64,000 nucleotides of DNA from Burkholderiaceae bacterium (lineage in GTDB: Bacteria; Pseudomonadota; Gammaproteobacteria; Burkholderiales; Burkholderiaceae), in contig CANFMT010000005.1 of assembly GCA_947448415.1 (NCBI GenBank), positions 43,061 through 107,060 on the forward strand, written 5' to 3'. Numbering within the stretch: the stretch's first letter is position 1; every line of letters begins with the position of its first letter. Below the pieces are notes generated by a model, which searched no databases, was not told the DNA's origin, and saw only the letters and a program-made list of their open reading frames with translations. Positions 27,999 to 40,526 of the stretch are shown in pieces. Position numbers and translations under genes: made by a program.

Positions 27999-29303
27999 TT
28001 ACAACTTCTTAAATGAATTTTGCGCGGCAGCAATAATGGCACCTACCACCTCATTGTCATGTGCAATAGAAGTAAAACCGGCTTCATATGCCGAAGGTGC
28101 CAAATAAACTCCCTCATCTAGCATGTGATGGAAGAATTTTTTGAAGGCATCAATATCGGATTTGGTCACAGCCTCAAAGGTAGTAGGCACTTGTTTAGCA
28201 AAATAAAAGCCGAACATTCCACCAACACTATCCACGGCAAATGGAACACCAGCTTGATCCGCAGCTTGCTGTAAGCCTGCCATGAGTTTCTCTGTTTGAC
28301 CAGCTAAGCATTCATAAAAACCATCGCGAGAAATAATCTCTAAAGTTTTTAATCCAGACGCAACCGCGACTGGATTACCAGACAAGGTCCCAGCTTGATA
28401 AACACCACCTAAAGGAGCAAGCTTAGACATAATTTCTTTCTTGCCACCAAAAGCCGCCATTGGCATACCTCCACCCATCACTTTACCTAAGCAAGTGAGA
28501 TCAGGAGTAATGCCCTGAAGAGATTGTGCGCCACCTAAAGCTACTCTGAAGCCAGTCATCACCTCGTCATAAATCAAGACGCTACCGTATTGATTAGTCA
28601 GATTACGAATTGCAGCCAAAAAGTCTTTTGATGGCTGAATTAAATTCATATTGCCGGCAATCGGCTCAAGGATGACTGCGGCAATTTGATCGCCCTGCTT
28701 TTTGAATACCTCTTCAATTGCAGCAACATCGTTATAGGGAAGCACTAAAGTATGCTTTACAACATCCTGAGGAACACCGCTAGATGATGGGGCATTTTGC
28801 GTAGAATCAGCAAAAGTTAGCAACCCAGAGCCTGCTTTAACCAACAGACTATCTGCGTGCCCGTGGTAGCAACCCTCAAACTTAATAATCAAATCACGTC
28901 CGGTATAACCGCGTGCCAAACGCAAGGCACTCATTGTTGCCTCAGTACCGCTGGACACCATGCGTACCTGCTCAACGCTAGGCATCAAAGCGCAGATACG
29001 CTCTGCTAACTCAATCTCTCCTTCAGTAGGAGCGCCATAACTAAAACTAGTTTCAGCTGCTTTTTGAACAGCTTCAACCACTTCGGGATTCGCATGCCCA
29101 ACAATCATTGGGCCCCAAGACATGATCAAGTCAATATAGCGCTTATCTTCGGCATCCCAAAAATAGGCGCCCTTAGCTCTAGATATAAAACGAGGTGTGC
29201 CACCTACCTGGCGGAATGCGCGAACTGGAGAATTCACTCCACCAGTAATGGTCTTTTGAGCGCGCTCAAAAAGAATATCATTTTGATTTATTTTTGCCAT
29301 CAT
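27999..29303 (-). CDS. hemL: Glutamate-1-semialdehyde 2,1-aminomutase
   Basis: PLP-dependent aminomutase making 5-aminolevulinate for haem synthesis by the C5 route. The 434-residue class III aminotransferase shows [20 protein letters not shown] at the N-terminus, [58 protein letters not shown] and the PLP-lysine region [18 protein letters not shown]. The start can be either of two adjacent ATGs (29303 or 29300). A small rubredoxin gene lies immediately upstream on the same strand. Confidence 0.96.
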   Translation of the reverse strand: MMAKINQNDILFERAQKTITGGVNSPVRAFRQVGGTPRFISRAKGAYFWDAEDKRYIDLIMSWGPMIVGHANPEVVEAVQKAAETSFSYGAPTEGEIELAERICALMPSVEQVRMVSSGTEATMSALRLARGYTGRDLIIKFEGCYHGHADSLLVKAGSGLLTFADSTQNAPSSSGVPQDVVKHTLVLPYNDVAAIEEVFKKQGDQIAAVILEPIAGNMNLIQPSKDFLAAIRNLTNQYGSVLIYDEVMTGFRVALGGAQSLQGITPDLTCLGKVMGGGMPMAAFGGKKEIMSKLAPLGGVYQAGTLSGNPVAVASGLKTLEIISRDGFYECLAGQTEKLMAGLQQAADQAGVPFAVDSVGGMFGFYFAKQVPTTFEAVTKSDIDAFKKFFHHMLDEGVYLAPSAYEAGFTSIAHDNEVVGAIIAAAQNSFKKL

Positions 29304-29313
29304 GGGATCCCAA

Positions 29314-29484
29314 TTAAATTGCCATCATTTCAAAATCATCTTTACGAGCACCGCACTCTGGGCAAGTCCAATTCATAGGGACATCTTTCCAAAGTGTTCC
29401 AGGGGCAATGCCTTCATCAGGCAAACCTGCAGCCTCGTCATAAACCCAGCCACAAATTAAACACATGTAAGTTTTAAATTCCAT
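29314..29484 (-). CDS. Rubredoxin
   Basis: A 56-residue iron-sulfur electron carrier, short and easy to miss. Translating the minus strand gives [20 protein letters not shown] at the N-terminus and [19 protein letters not shown] at the C-terminus. The two CxxC(G) pairs (Cys8/Cys11 and Cys41/Cys44) bind a single iron. The spacing and the [11 protein letters not shown] and WKDVP segments are classic rubredoxin. It starts at ATG 29484, with AAGCGGAGAAAG upstream providing a purine-rich ribosome-binding site, and stops about 10 bases before hemL, so the two genes may be co-transcribed. Electron partners are not identified. Confidence 0.95.
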   Translation of the reverse strand: MEFKTYMCLICGWVYDEAAGLPDEGIAPGTLWKDVPMNWTCPECGARKDDFEMMAI

Positions 29485-29545
29485 TTGATCTTTCTCCGCT
29501 TTTCTTTAAGAAGCAAGCAATTGCATGTTGTGTATTTTAAAACGC

Positions 29546-31012
29546 TTATTCACCATGAGAAGGCTTTGGCTCAGGGCGCTTGGCATGCATCTCAAATTTA
29601 AATAGGCGACATTCCAGCGGACCATTAAATAATGGGGTTCTTTTAGATTCTTTAATACGCAGTTGTCCAGGCAAGGCCATGTCTGCAGTCAAAACAAAAA
29701 TATTCCATCCACCAAATGTATCTTTAAGGTGTTGCCCAAATTGACGCAAAAACTCAACAAACTTAGGATCTTGCTCTTCCTGTGATTGGAGTTTTTTCAG
29801 GGATTCGCGACTTGAGCGTTTTGCGCTTTGGCGACCTGTCTCTAAATTGAGCTCAAAACGATTCTCAGGCTCCTCAACGTCATAACTAGACTCCCTAGAA
29901 TCTTGTGAAGAGCGATCTTGGCCACGACCACCCTTAATTACTAAGCGCTCACCATAAGGAGGATTCAATAACATCACCCCTTCATTAGCATTACCTGGCG
30001 GCTTAGTAGCCAAGGCATCTACTTGACGTACCAACGGTTGATCTGGCAACTGTGCTCTTTGCCAATTGCCTTTATACATAGAGACTAATTTCTCATTAAT
30101 ATCGCCACCACTAATTTTGAGTGAATCGACACTAGGAAATTGTTTGCGCTTTTCCAACATCTGCGCAAGCGCAGCCTCTTTTAAATCCACCCAACGCTTT
30201 TGTTCTCCAGCCTCATTAAAAGGCTTTAGTCGCTGAAACCCAAACCCATGAGCAGATGTAACAAGTGGCCGATATGCTAAGCGACTTGGCTTGACATCAT
30301 CACCATACATCCCAGCGCGGATAGCCCCCGGTGGAATAGCTAAAACTTTCTGAGCCGCCTCAATGAGAAACGTACCGCTTCCGCACATGGGGTCAAACAA
30401 GGTTTGCCCGGTCTGCCAGCCAGTAATCGATAAAATTCCTGCGGCTAAATTTTCTTTTAAAGGAGCGTCGCCCTTTTCATCGCGCCAACCACGTTTAAAT
30501 AAAGCTTCGCCTGAAGTGTCTAAATAAATAGTGATCTGAGTGGCCGTTAAATGGGCCTGCACCCTAACATCCGGAAAAGCTGTATCAATGCTCGGACGAT
30601 CGCCAGTGACATCACGTAAACGATCAACAATCGCATCTTTGATTTTGAGGGTTGCAAAGTTCAAACTTTTCAATGGTGAACGATGAGCAGTAACATCGAC
30701 TCGCAATGTTTGTTTAGAGGTAAACCAATCCTCCCAAGCCAATCCGCTAGCGAGCTTATATAAATCCTCTTCTTGTCGGTATGGTGCCTGGGCCATTTGT
30801 AACAACACACGGCTAGCAATACGCGAATGTAAGTTAAGGGCCATTGCCCCTGAAATTGGTGCAGCCAATCCTATACCACCCGTTGGGCTAGTAGGTGTTG
30901 GATCGATAACCCATGCCCCTAATACCTTGGAATCTGGGCGTCCAGCAATCTCTGCAAGCTCCTGTGCAAGCGGTATTTCTAAACCACCTGGGCAAACGAC
31001 AAAAAATCTCAT
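29546..31012 (-). CDS. rlmL: RlmL-like THUMP-domain rRNA methyltransferase
   Basis: A 488-residue SAM-dependent RNA methyltransferase with the N-terminal THUMP region (about residues 50-165) and a catalytic domain carrying LFDPMCGSGTFLIEAA (205-220) and the NPPYGERL motif (350-357). RlmL makes N2-methylguanosine at G2445 of 23S rRNA; only the N-terminal half of the E. coli fusion (without RlmK) is present. An unusual charged segment of about 55 residues (358-415, rich in Ser, Arg, Glu) interrupts the catalytic domain directly after NPPYGERL. The general family is clear; the exact target is inferred. Confidence 0.85.
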   Translation of the reverse strand: MRFFVVCPGGLEIPLAQELAEIAGRPDSKVLGAWVIDPTPTSPTGGIGLAAPISGAMALNLHSRIASRVLLQMAQAPYRQEEDLYKLASGLAWEDWFTSKQTLRVDVTAHRSPLKSLNFATLKIKDAIVDRLRDVTGDRPSIDTAFPDVRVQAHLTATQITIYLDTSGEALFKRGWRDEKGDAPLKENLAAGILSITGWQTGQTLFDPMCGSGTFLIEAAQKVLAIPPGAIRAGMYGDDVKPSRLAYRPLVTSAHGFGFQRLKPFNEAGEQKRWVDLKEAALAQMLEKRKQFPSVDSLKISGGDINEKLVSMYKGNWQRAQLPDQPLVRQVDALATKPPGNANEGVMLLNPPYGERLVIKGGRGQDRSSQDSRESSYDVEEPENRFELNLETGRQSAKRSSRESLKKLQSQEEQDPKFVEFLRQFGQHLKDTFGGWNIFVLTADMALPGQLRIKESKRTPLFNGPLECRLFKFEMHAKRPEPKPSHGE

Positions 31013-31070
31013 GGGGCTAACAGTCTTATCAAGTAAATCAATTAAATAAAATTAAAATTTGTTGGAATTT

Positions 31071-31496
31071 CTATGGTTTAAAAATAACCAAAGCAACAAT
31101 CACAACCAACAAAATCACTGGTACTTCATTAAACCAGCGATACCAAACTCCAGATTTAGTATTTACACCAGCGCGAAACTTTTTTAATAAACCCCAGCAT
31201 GCATGGTGATATCCAATCACGAGCAGAATGAAAAATAGCTTGGCGTGCATCCAAACATCGCCCGCCCCAACTCCAAAATACAACCAAAGCGTCAATCCTA
31301 AGAAGACCGCGGGCACCGCTAGGATGGTCATAAATCTGAAGAGGCGGTCAGACATACCCAAAAGTCGTACATATGCATTGGCGTTTGTTTCGTCAGCAAG
31401 ATTTACAAAAATACGTGGCAAATAAAACAAGCCAGCAAACCACGAAGTGATAAACACTATATGGAAAGTCTTGACCCAGAGGTAGGCATTAGTCAT
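31071..31496 (-). CDS. hemJ: Protoporphyrinogen IX oxidase HemJ (UPF0093)
   Basis: A 141-residue four-helix membrane protein. Conserved features are LWVKTFHIVFITSWFAGLFY with a haem-ligand histidine, LPRIFV, WMHAKLFFILLVIGYHHA (lysine and histidines), and the C-terminal WYRWFNEVPVILLVVIVAL. HemJ oxidises protoporphyrinogen IX in bacteria lacking HemG and HemY. It is on the minus strand downstream of proA with a gap of about 37 bases. hemL, another haem gene, is nearby but not contiguous. Confidence 0.9.
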   Translation of the reverse strand: MTNAYLWVKTFHIVFITSWFAGLFYLPRIFVNLADETNANAYVRLLGMSDRLFRFMTILAVPAVFLGLTLWLYFGVGAGDVWMHAKLFFILLVIGYHHACWGLLKKFRAGVNTKSGVWYRWFNEVPVILLVVIVALVIFKP

Positions 31497-31533
31497 TTAG
31501 ATGTTAGTCCCGATAGATTTCTGATTTACGTGA

Positions 31534-32811
31534 TTAAGTACGAATCTCGCCATGGCCCATAACAATATATTTGAGTGAAGTGAGACCATCCAAACCAACA
31601 GGGCCTCGGGCATGTAGCTTGTCATTAGAAATTCCAATCTCAGCACCCAAGCCATACTCAAACCCGTCAGCAAACCGCGTACTCGCATTTACCATCACAC
31701 TAGCACTATCGACTTCACGCAAGAAACGATCTGCTTGGGCTTTGTTATTAGTGATGATGGCATCCGTATGTTTACTGCCATAACGCTCAATATGGTTCAT
31801 CGCCTCATCAATATCAGCGACTGTTTTAATCGACAAAATCGGAGCTAAATATTCTGTGTGCCAGTCTTCTTCATTGGCATCGACTAAACCTGTAAACCCA
31901 TTGGCCTCTAAGGTTGAACGGGTTAAGCCGTCTACGCGCAGCTCCACCCCTTTATCCTGATAGATCTTGCAAAGAGTAGGCAATACTTTTTCGGCAACAT
32001 TTTTATTCACAAGCAAAGTTTCCATGGCGTTACATGGTGCATAACGCTGAGTCTTCGCGTTATCACAAACCTTCACTGCCATTGCAATATCAGCATCTGC
32101 ATCAATGTAAGTATGGCAAATACCATCCAAGTGCTTAATCATTGGTACACGGGCTTCCGCCATGAGTCGGGCAATCAAACTCTTGCCGCCGCGTGGAACT
32201 ATCACATCAATATACTGAGTCATGGTAATCATTTCACCAACGGCAGCACGGTCAGTGGTCGTCACAACCTGAACAGCATCTTTAGGCAGTCCTGCCGCAG
32301 CCAAGCCTTCTTGAATAATTTGTGCCAGCAGAGTATTTGAGTCAATAGCCTCAGAACCACCACGTAAAATGACTGCATTACCTGACTTTAAGCAAAGTGC
32401 GGCTGCATCAATGGTAACGTTTGGACGTGATTCATAAATGATGCCAATCACTCCAAGTGGAACCCGCATCTGACTAATCTCAATACCTGAAGATTGTTTT
32501 TCAAATGGAGTAATTTTTCCAATAGGGTCTTCCAAGGAAACGATTTGCTCAAGGCCTAAGGCCATAGTCTCAATAGTTTTAGGCGACATCGTTAGACGAT
32601 CAACAAATGCAGCATCTTGACCGTTTGCTTTAGCGCGCTCTACATCGACTTGATTGACCTTCTGAATCTCTTCAGCTTTCTGACGGACAACTTTGGCAAT
32701 ATACAATAAAGCCCGATTCTTTTGCTCACTGGATGCACGCGCCATTGCACGAGAAGCGCTACGTGCGCGCTTGCCAATATCTTGCATCATTTCTTGAATT
32801 GTTGAGCTCAT
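31534..32811 (-). CDS. proA: Gamma-glutamyl phosphate reductase
   Basis: NADPH-dependent reductase, second step of proline synthesis. The 425-residue protein has [63 protein letters not shown], and [16 protein letters not shown] with the catalytic cysteine. The C-terminal [20 protein letters not shown] is characteristic. proB is not adjacent. It lies between holA and hemJ on the minus strand. Confidence 0.96.
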   Translation of the reverse strand: MSSTIQEMMQDIGKRARSASRAMARASSEQKNRALLYIAKVVRQKAEEIQKVNQVDVERAKANGQDAAFVDRLTMSPKTIETMALGLEQIVSLEDPIGKITPFEKQSSGIEISQMRVPLGVIGIIYESRPNVTIDAAALCLKSGNAVILRGGSEAIDSNTLLAQIIQEGLAAAGLPKDAVQVVTTTDRAAVGEMITMTQYIDVIVPRGGKSLIARLMAEARVPMIKHLDGICHTYIDADADIAMAVKVCDNAKTQRYAPCNAMETLLVNKNVAEKVLPTLCKIYQDKGVELRVDGLTRSTLEANGFTGLVDANEEDWHTEYLAPILSIKTVADIDEAMNHIERYGSKHTDAIITNNKAQADRFLREVDSASVMVNASTRFADGFEYGLGAEIGISNDKLHARGPVGLDGLTSLKYIVMGHGEIRT

Positions 32812-32849
32812 TTCTTAGTTTCCAAATCTTTAATATTTACTAAATATTC

Positions 32850-33911
32850 TTACCGTAATAAATTACCAACTAAACGCAAACCATCCCAAGGGTCAGCTGG
32901 TAAATCAGCAGCGTGCAAACCTTTCGACTGGCGATCTAGACCGGCTGCAACTTGTATAGCTTTGCGTAACTTCAAAGGCTGGACACGTTTTAGGGCTGCC
33001 GGATATAAACGCTCTTTATTTCCCCAAATTCGATTTGCCCGCATTAATTGCTGAACTGACTCACCCGCATCACTGGCAGCCTTTAATTTAGATAGTATCC
33101 GAAGCTCTTCGGTAACACTCCAAAGAATTAATACCAATGGCTCACCCTCACCTTTAAGACCGTCCAGCATGCGATTTAACCTAGCTAGATCACCTGACAA
33201 CATTGCTTCGGTTAATTCGAAAACGTTATAACGAGCTACCTTCAGAATGGATGAGCGAATTTGCTCTTCAGTCAACTGACCTTCGGGGTACAGCAAACCT
33301 AGTTTCAGAATTTCTTGATGGGCGGCGATTAGATTACCCTCAACTTGATCGGCAATAAATTCTAGAGCGCGGCGCCCTTCAGTATTACTATCAACCTCTT
33401 GATTCTGTCTTTTCAACCTGCCAGCAATCCACTGTGGAAGTTGTGTGCGATCCAAGGTATCGATCTGTATGGCCATACCCGCTTCATCGAGTGCGCTAAA
33501 CCAGGCTGAAGTCTTTGTCTTGCCATCTAACCGCGGTAACACAATACACACTACCGTGTCAGGCCCTTCCGGGCTATTTGATTGAGAGGCTATTTGGGCA
33601 GCAAATTGCTTTAATGCATCTGCACCATCACGACCAGGCTTACCAGTCGGGATACGCAATTCTACCCAGCGCTTATCGCCAAATAAAGACATCGTTTGAC
33701 CAGCACTCATCAGGGCGCTCCAATCAAAACCCCGCTCTTGCAACATGACTTCACGCTCTGTGTAGCCCAATTTTTTGGCAGTCTGACGTAAAGCATCCAT
33801 AGCCTCCATCATCAATAGAGGCTCATCGCCGCTAAAAATATAAAGAGGTTGCATTGCACCTCCTGAGCCCAAGGATTTCAGGTGCACTTGCAAGGCATCA
33901 ACTTTAACCAT
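32850..33911 (-). CDS. holA: DNA polymerase III subunit delta
   Basis: A clamp-loader subunit (353 residues) that opens the beta sliding clamp. Seen: PLYIFSGDEPLLMMEAMDAL near the N-terminus, TMSLFGDKRWVELRIP, LPRLDGKTKTSAWF and LEFIADQVEGNLIAAHQEIL, then a helical collar domain ending DPWDGLRLVGNLLR. It is immediately downstream of lptE (16 bases), the conserved leuS-lptE-holA order. Confidence 0.92.
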   Translation of the reverse strand: MVKVDALQVHLKSLGSGGAMQPLYIFSGDEPLLMMEAMDALRQTAKKLGYTEREVMLQERGFDWSALMSAGQTMSLFGDKRWVELRIPTGKPGRDGADALKQFAAQIASQSNSPEGPDTVVCIVLPRLDGKTKTSAWFSALDEAGMAIQIDTLDRTQLPQWIAGRLKRQNQEVDSNTEGRRALEFIADQVEGNLIAAHQEILKLGLLYPEGQLTEEQIRSSILKVARYNVFELTEAMLSGDLARLNRMLDGLKGEGEPLVLILWSVTEELRILSKLKAASDAGESVQQLMRANRIWGNKERLYPAALKRVQPLKLRKAIQVAAGLDRQSKGLHAADLPADPWDGLRLVGNLLR

Positions 33912-33927
33912 GCAATCTTGACCTTAC

Positions 33928-34455
33928 TTAGAAAGCTCTTGTTTGTGGGGCTTTTGCAGCAGCAGAAACACGTCGCAAAATCTGAACAGACAAGTCTTTA
34001 CGCATTAAGGTTAAAAATTGCTGTTGCTGAACATCTGAAGCTAAAACAGTAGAGTTAGAGAAGTCCATGTCTCGCGTCATATAAATTTCGCTTTCAGGAA
34101 CAATTTCAGCGCCACTGGTGTCATAAGCCCTAAAGCCTACCCGAATATTTAAGCGGTAAGCAGAAACTTGGCCATTTGAGTTGTAGGCCAAAATTTCACG
34201 ACCACTAATATCATTTGTAATGTCTAAAACTAAATCAGCATCCTTAGGATTGATGGCTACCTTAACATCCGTACCAGTCAAAATCGCGGTCTGCAAATCG
34301 GCTCTCATAGGGGGTGAAGGATTGCCTGTAATTGCTATAACCTTGAAAGGTAAATCAACCATGCCGCGCAAACGATAACCACAAGCCACTAAGCCACTGA
34401 CTGGCGCACCAGCAATTAAGCCAATCACTGCACGTCGAAGTTTATTTACGCTCAT
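33928..34455 (-). CDS. lptE: LPS-assembly lipoprotein LptE
   Basis: An outer-membrane lipoprotein that plugs and supports LptD in LPS insertion. The 175-residue protein has a signal sequence ending in the lipobox LVAC (cysteine 25) followed by GYRLRG, the hallmark of LptE. The rest, with AITGNPSPPMRADLQTAI and ISGREILAYNSNGQVSAYRL, fits the family's alpha/beta sandwich. It lies 15 bases downstream of leuS and 16 upstream of holA. Confidence 0.92.
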   Translation of the reverse strand: MSVNKLRRAVIGLIAGAPVSGLVACGYRLRGMVDLPFKVIAITGNPSPPMRADLQTAILTGTDVKVAINPKDADLVLDITNDISGREILAYNSNGQVSAYRLNIRVGFRAYDTSGAEIVPESEIYMTRDMDFSNSTVLASDVQQQQFLTLMRKDLSVQILRRVSAAAKAPQTRAF

Positions 34456-34470
34456 ATTAGTTTTGATGGG

Positions 34471-37140
<2,670 letters not shown>

Positions 37141-37188
37141 TCAAGACAACTCTTTTCTTCTATTTTTTTAAATTAATTGATGGACTAT

Positions 37189-37992
37189 TTACTTGCGCAA
37201 GCCTAAAACATCCTGCATGTCATATAGGCCGGAATTCTGGTTCTGTAAAAAACGTGCGGCACGCAATGAACCCTGGGCATACGATTGACGGCTAGAAGAT
37301 TTGTGGCTAATTTCAATGCGCTCGCCATCACCAGCAAACAATACAGTGTGGTCACCCACAATATCTCCACCACGAATCGTTGCAAAACCAATGGATCCCT
37401 CTTTGCGCTCGCCAGTGTGCCCTTCGCGCGCATATACCGCGACATCATCTAATTTCTCGCCCAAGGCATCAGCGATCACTTCCCCCATCTTCAGCGCAGT
37501 GCCAGAAGGTGCATCAACTTTGTGTTTATGGTGTGCTTCAATAATTTCGATGTCATAACCTTGGTTCAGCATCTTTGCAGCAATCTCTAGCAACTTAAAG
37601 GTAGCATTCACACCCACACTCATGTTTGGCGCAAAAACAATCGCCAATTTCGAGGAAGCCTTTTTCAAAGATTCAATTTGGTCAGCACTTAACCCAGTAG
37701 TACCAATAATCATTTTGGTACCCGTTTTTTCAGCTACCGCTAAATGAGCTATCGTGCCTTCAGGCCTTGTGAAGTCAATCAAGAACTGAGCATTAGCCAA
37801 TACAGCAGCAACATCTGAAGAAATCAGCACCCCAGTTTTCTTGCCCAAAAATGCACCAGCATCCTCACCTAATTGAGGGCATGAAGTATGTTCAAGAGCA
37901 CCCACAAGCTGAGCATCAGGAGTATTTAAAATGGCTTCGATCAACATCTTTCCCATGCGACCTGTTGCCCCAGCTATTGCAATCTTCATCAT
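37189..37992 (-). CDS. dapB: 4-hydroxy-tetrahydrodipicolinate reductase
   Basis: NAD(P)H-dependent reductase in lysine and meso-diaminopimelate synthesis. Motifs: [19 protein letters not shown] (nucleotide binding), [37 protein letters not shown], and the catalytic [21 protein letters not shown] start at ATG 37992 (or the next ATG, 37989); a GTG at 38004 adds only four residues. bamE lies upstream and leuS downstream, all minus strand. Confidence 0.95.
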   Translation of the reverse strand: MMKIAIAGATGRMGKMLIEAILNTPDAQLVGALEHTSCPQLGEDAGAFLGKKTGVLISSDVAAVLANAQFLIDFTRPEGTIAHLAVAEKTGTKMIIGTTGLSADQIESLKKASSKLAIVFAPNMSVGVNATFKLLEIAAKMLNQGYDIEIIEAHHKHKVDAPSGTALKMGEVIADALGEKLDDVAVYAREGHTGERKEGSIGFATIRGGDIVGDHTVLFAGDGERIEISHKSSSRQSYAQGSLRAARFLQNQNSGLYDMQDVLGLRK

Positions 37993-38062
37993 ATATCTAG
38001 TCACTTCTAGTTAAGGTTGTGTAATGCTTTAGATAGCTGCTTCATTTAACGCTAATGAAAAA

Positions 38063-38797
38063 CTACTGTTGTTTCGTCTCTGTAGCTGGAGGGATATTTG
38101 CAGCACCCGGCCCTAAGGTCTCAGGCTGTGGATCTGACTGTTTATTTGAGAAGCTAAAAAAATCCCAGAATGAGCCACTATTATTTGCATTACTGGCAGG
38201 GGCTGTTGTCGAAGCAGCACCAGCTTTCAAGTTATCAGTTGGGCTTGAAATCAATAACTCAGGCTGCTGGAGTGGCGGAGTTACTGGTGGCTTATTGGTG
38301 CCAGTAATCACCTCCCAGAATGATCTCTTGGTCTTTGCATAACCATCAATTTCAGCAACCAACTCTACTTCAGTTGGCAATGCATCACCCTCAAACTTCA
38401 CTACCTTGTCACCATTAAAAAATACCGTTACACGTCGCTCTTTACCAATAACTTGTCCCGCGCGCTTAAATTCAAAAACGTAATCCCAACGATTTGCGTG
38501 GAAATAGCTCGCTAATAATGGTGTACCCAAAATCTGACGCACTTGCTCACGTGACATTCCAACTTGAAGCTTTGCGTATTGCTCGCTAGAAATAAAGTTG
38601 CCCTGCACAACATCTGGAACATAGGGTCTAAAAATTTTATTCATCCAAGCTCGTTGAGTTTCATCAACAGCTGATGTGCATCCAACCACCCCCAATAAAC
38701 CCATCAGGGAAATTGCTAGCAAACCAGCTCGAGCAAGGGGAGCCCCCTTAAAAAGTGGGTTCAAAAAGCGATTAAAAAGTTCAAGGCAATTTTGCAT
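38063..38797 (-). CDS. bamE: Outer-membrane assembly lipoprotein BamE with long Pro/Ser tail
   Basis: A 244-residue lipoprotein. The signal ends in the lipobox GVVGC (Cys40), then the SmpA/OmlA domain: [50 protein letters not shown] and [14 protein letters not shown]. BamE stabilises the BamA-BamD complex. After the domain comes an extra tail of about 95 residues rich in Pro, Ser, Ala and Asn (for example [17 protein letters not shown]), longer than the roughly 110-residue E. coli protein. ATG 38797 is preferred because longer starts would run into fur. fur is divergent, 43 bases away. Confidence 0.9.
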   Translation of the reverse strand: MQNCLELFNRFLNPLFKGAPLARAGLLAISLMGLLGVVGCTSAVDETQRAWMNKIFRPYVPDVVQGNFISSEQYAKLQVGMSREQVRQILGTPLLASYFHANRWDYVFEFKRAGQVIGKERRVTVFFNGDKVVKFEGDALPTEVELVAEIDGYAKTKRSFWEVITGTNKPPVTPPLQQPELLISSPTDNLKAGAASTTAPASNANNSGSFWDFFSFSNKQSDPQPETLGPGAANIPPATETKQQ

Positions 38798-38840
38798 AGC
38801 TGGCCGTATCATTAAGACATTGATTTTAGCTCCCAATGCC

Positions 38841-39293
38841 ATGAATACGACCCAAAACCCCACTCCCTCAGATTTAAGAGATATCGGCCTAAAAGCGACT
38901 GGTCCGCGGATGAAAATCTTGGATTTTTTTCATCAAAATAGCGGGACCCACTTTAGCGCCGAAGACGTGTTTATGGCGCTTAAAGAAGACCAGGAAATAG
39001 GCTTAGCTACTGTTTATCGGGTGCTCACCCAGTTTGAGCAGGCTGGACTTCTATTGCGCAGTCATTTTGAGTCGAGTAAAGGTGATAGCAGGGCCATTTA
39101 TGAACTCAATGAGGGTCACCACCACGATCACCTGGTTTGCCTAGATTGTGGGCATGTAGAAGAGTTTGTAGATGAAGCTATTGAAAAAAGGCAGCGAGAT
39201 ATAGCGAAAAACCTAGGTTTTAAGCTTCAAGAGCATTCTTTAGCGATGTATGGCCACTGCCAAAGGAAAAATTGCCAAAATAAGCAAAAATAA
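38841..39293 (+). CDS. fur: Ferric uptake regulator Fur
   Basis: A 150-residue metal-dependent repressor. The winged helix contains [15 protein letters not shown] and the recognition helix region [19 protein letters not shown]. The metal site [20 protein letters not shown] has the His-rich and CxxC elements, and a second histidine/cysteine pair lies near the end ([10 protein letters not shown]). Start ATG 38841 was chosen by homology; longer in-frame sequence would cover the bamE start. Divergence from bamE is a conserved arrangement. Confidence 0.96.
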   Translation: MNTTQNPTPSDLRDIGLKATGPRMKILDFFHQNSGTHFSAEDVFMALKEDQEIGLATVYRVLTQFEQAGLLLRSHFESSKGDSRAIYELNEGHHHDHLVCLDCGHVEEFVDEAIEKRQRDIAKNLGFKLQEHSLAMYGHCQRKNCQNKQK

Positions 39294-39341
39294 GAACTTT
39301 TAAGACAATTTAGATGTTTTTAGGGGCTGTAGATACAAAAA

Positions 39342-39366
39342 AGACCTCCATTGGAGGTCTTTTCTT
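39342..39366. terminator. Bidirectional terminator between fur and gap
   Basis: An 8-bp perfect stem AGACCTCC/GGAGGTCT with an ATT-type loop is preceded by an A-run and followed by TTTTCTT. It lies between convergent fur (plus) and gap (minus), so it can stop transcription from both sides. Confidence 0.88.
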
Positions 39367-39458
39367 ATACATTTCAATTTATCCGCTAAGGAAACGCTAG
39401 GGAAAAATAGGGATTGTACGAATTTTAGCTACTTTTAACGACAGTTAATGAAATTTAA

Positions 39459-40487
39459 TTACTTTACAGCCATTAATGCCTCAGCCGCATTGAGCATTTG
39501 AACTGAATAACCCCACTCATTGTCATACCAAGCCAATACTTTGACCAATTTACCATCGGCAGAAACACGGGTTTGAGAGGCATCGTAAATACTTGGACGC
39601 GGATCGTGGTTAAAGTCAATTGAAACCAAAGGCAAGGTATTGAATCCCAGGATTCCTTTGAGCTCACCCTCGCTGGCAGCCTTCAGAATTGAATTAACTT
39701 CATCAACGCTAGTAGCGCGACTTGCAGCAAACGTCAAATCAACCACGGATACATTAATCACGGGCACACGCATTGCAAAGCCATCGAATCGACCAGCTAA
39801 TGCAGGCAACACTAAGCCAACGGCTTTAGCAGCACCCGTTTTCGTTGGGATCATGCTAGTAACGGCGGAACGCGCACGACGCATATCCTTGTGATACACA
39901 TCAGTTAATACCTGATCATTAGTGAACGCGTGGATGGTTGTCATCAAACCAGATTCGATGCCGATCTTTTCGAGCAATGGCTTTACCAATGGCGCCAAAC
40001 AATTTGTTGTGCAGCTTGCGTTAGAAACAACAACATCGCTTGGCTTTAATACTTGTTGGTTTACACCATACACAATCGTGGCATCAACGTCTTTTTCACC
40101 AGGAGCAGAAATCAAGACCTTCTTGGCGCCCTGTTGAATATGAATCATCGCTTTTTCTTTAGAGGTAAATTTACCGGTGCACTCTAAGACCAGATCAACA
40201 CCCAGCTCACCCCATGGTGTTTCTGCAGGATTACGTGTGCAGAACATTTTGATGCGATCGCCATTCACCACCATGCAATCACCATCAACTGAAACCTCAG
40301 CTGGGAAACGGCCATGCGCAGAGTCGTATTGGGTAAGGTGGGCATTGATAGCAATGTCACCCATCGCATTAATTGCGACGATCTTGATATCGCGACGTGG
40401 CTTACCGTTCACTTGATCTTCATATAGGGCACGCAAAACCATACGCCCGATACGTCCATAACCATTAATTGCGACACGAATTGTCAT
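39459..40487 (-). CDS. gap: Glyceraldehyde-3-phosphate dehydrogenase
   Basis: A glycolytic/Calvin-type GAPDH of 342 residues. NAD site [15 protein letters not shown], catalytic [15 protein letters not shown] with Cys159, [12 protein letters not shown] with the active-site histidine, and the C-terminal [20 protein letters not shown]. The residue pattern around [18 protein letters not shown] is usual for type I enzymes. It is downstream of tkt on the minus strand (about 39 bases), forming a tkt-gap pair for central carbon metabolism. Confidence 0.97.
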   Translation of the reverse strand: MTIRVAINGYGRIGRMVLRALYEDQVNGKPRRDIKIVAINAMGDIAINAHLTQYDSAHGRFPAEVSVDGDCMVVNGDRIKMFCTRNPAETPWGELGVDLVLECTGKFTSKEKAMIHIQQGAKKVLISAPGEKDVDATIVYGVNQQVLKPSDVVVSNASCTTNCLAPLVKPLLEKIGIESGLMTTIHAFTNDQVLTDVYHKDMRRARSAVTSMIPTKTGAAKAVGLVLPALAGRFDGFAMRVPVINVSVVDLTFAASRATSVDEVNSILKAASEGELKGILGFNTLPLVSIDFNHDPRPSIYDASQTRVSADGKLVKVLAWYDNEWGYSVQMLNAAEALMAVK

Positions 40488-40526
40488 TTATTTCCCCTTA
40501 CTAATATTGAATTTATTTCTGTCGAT

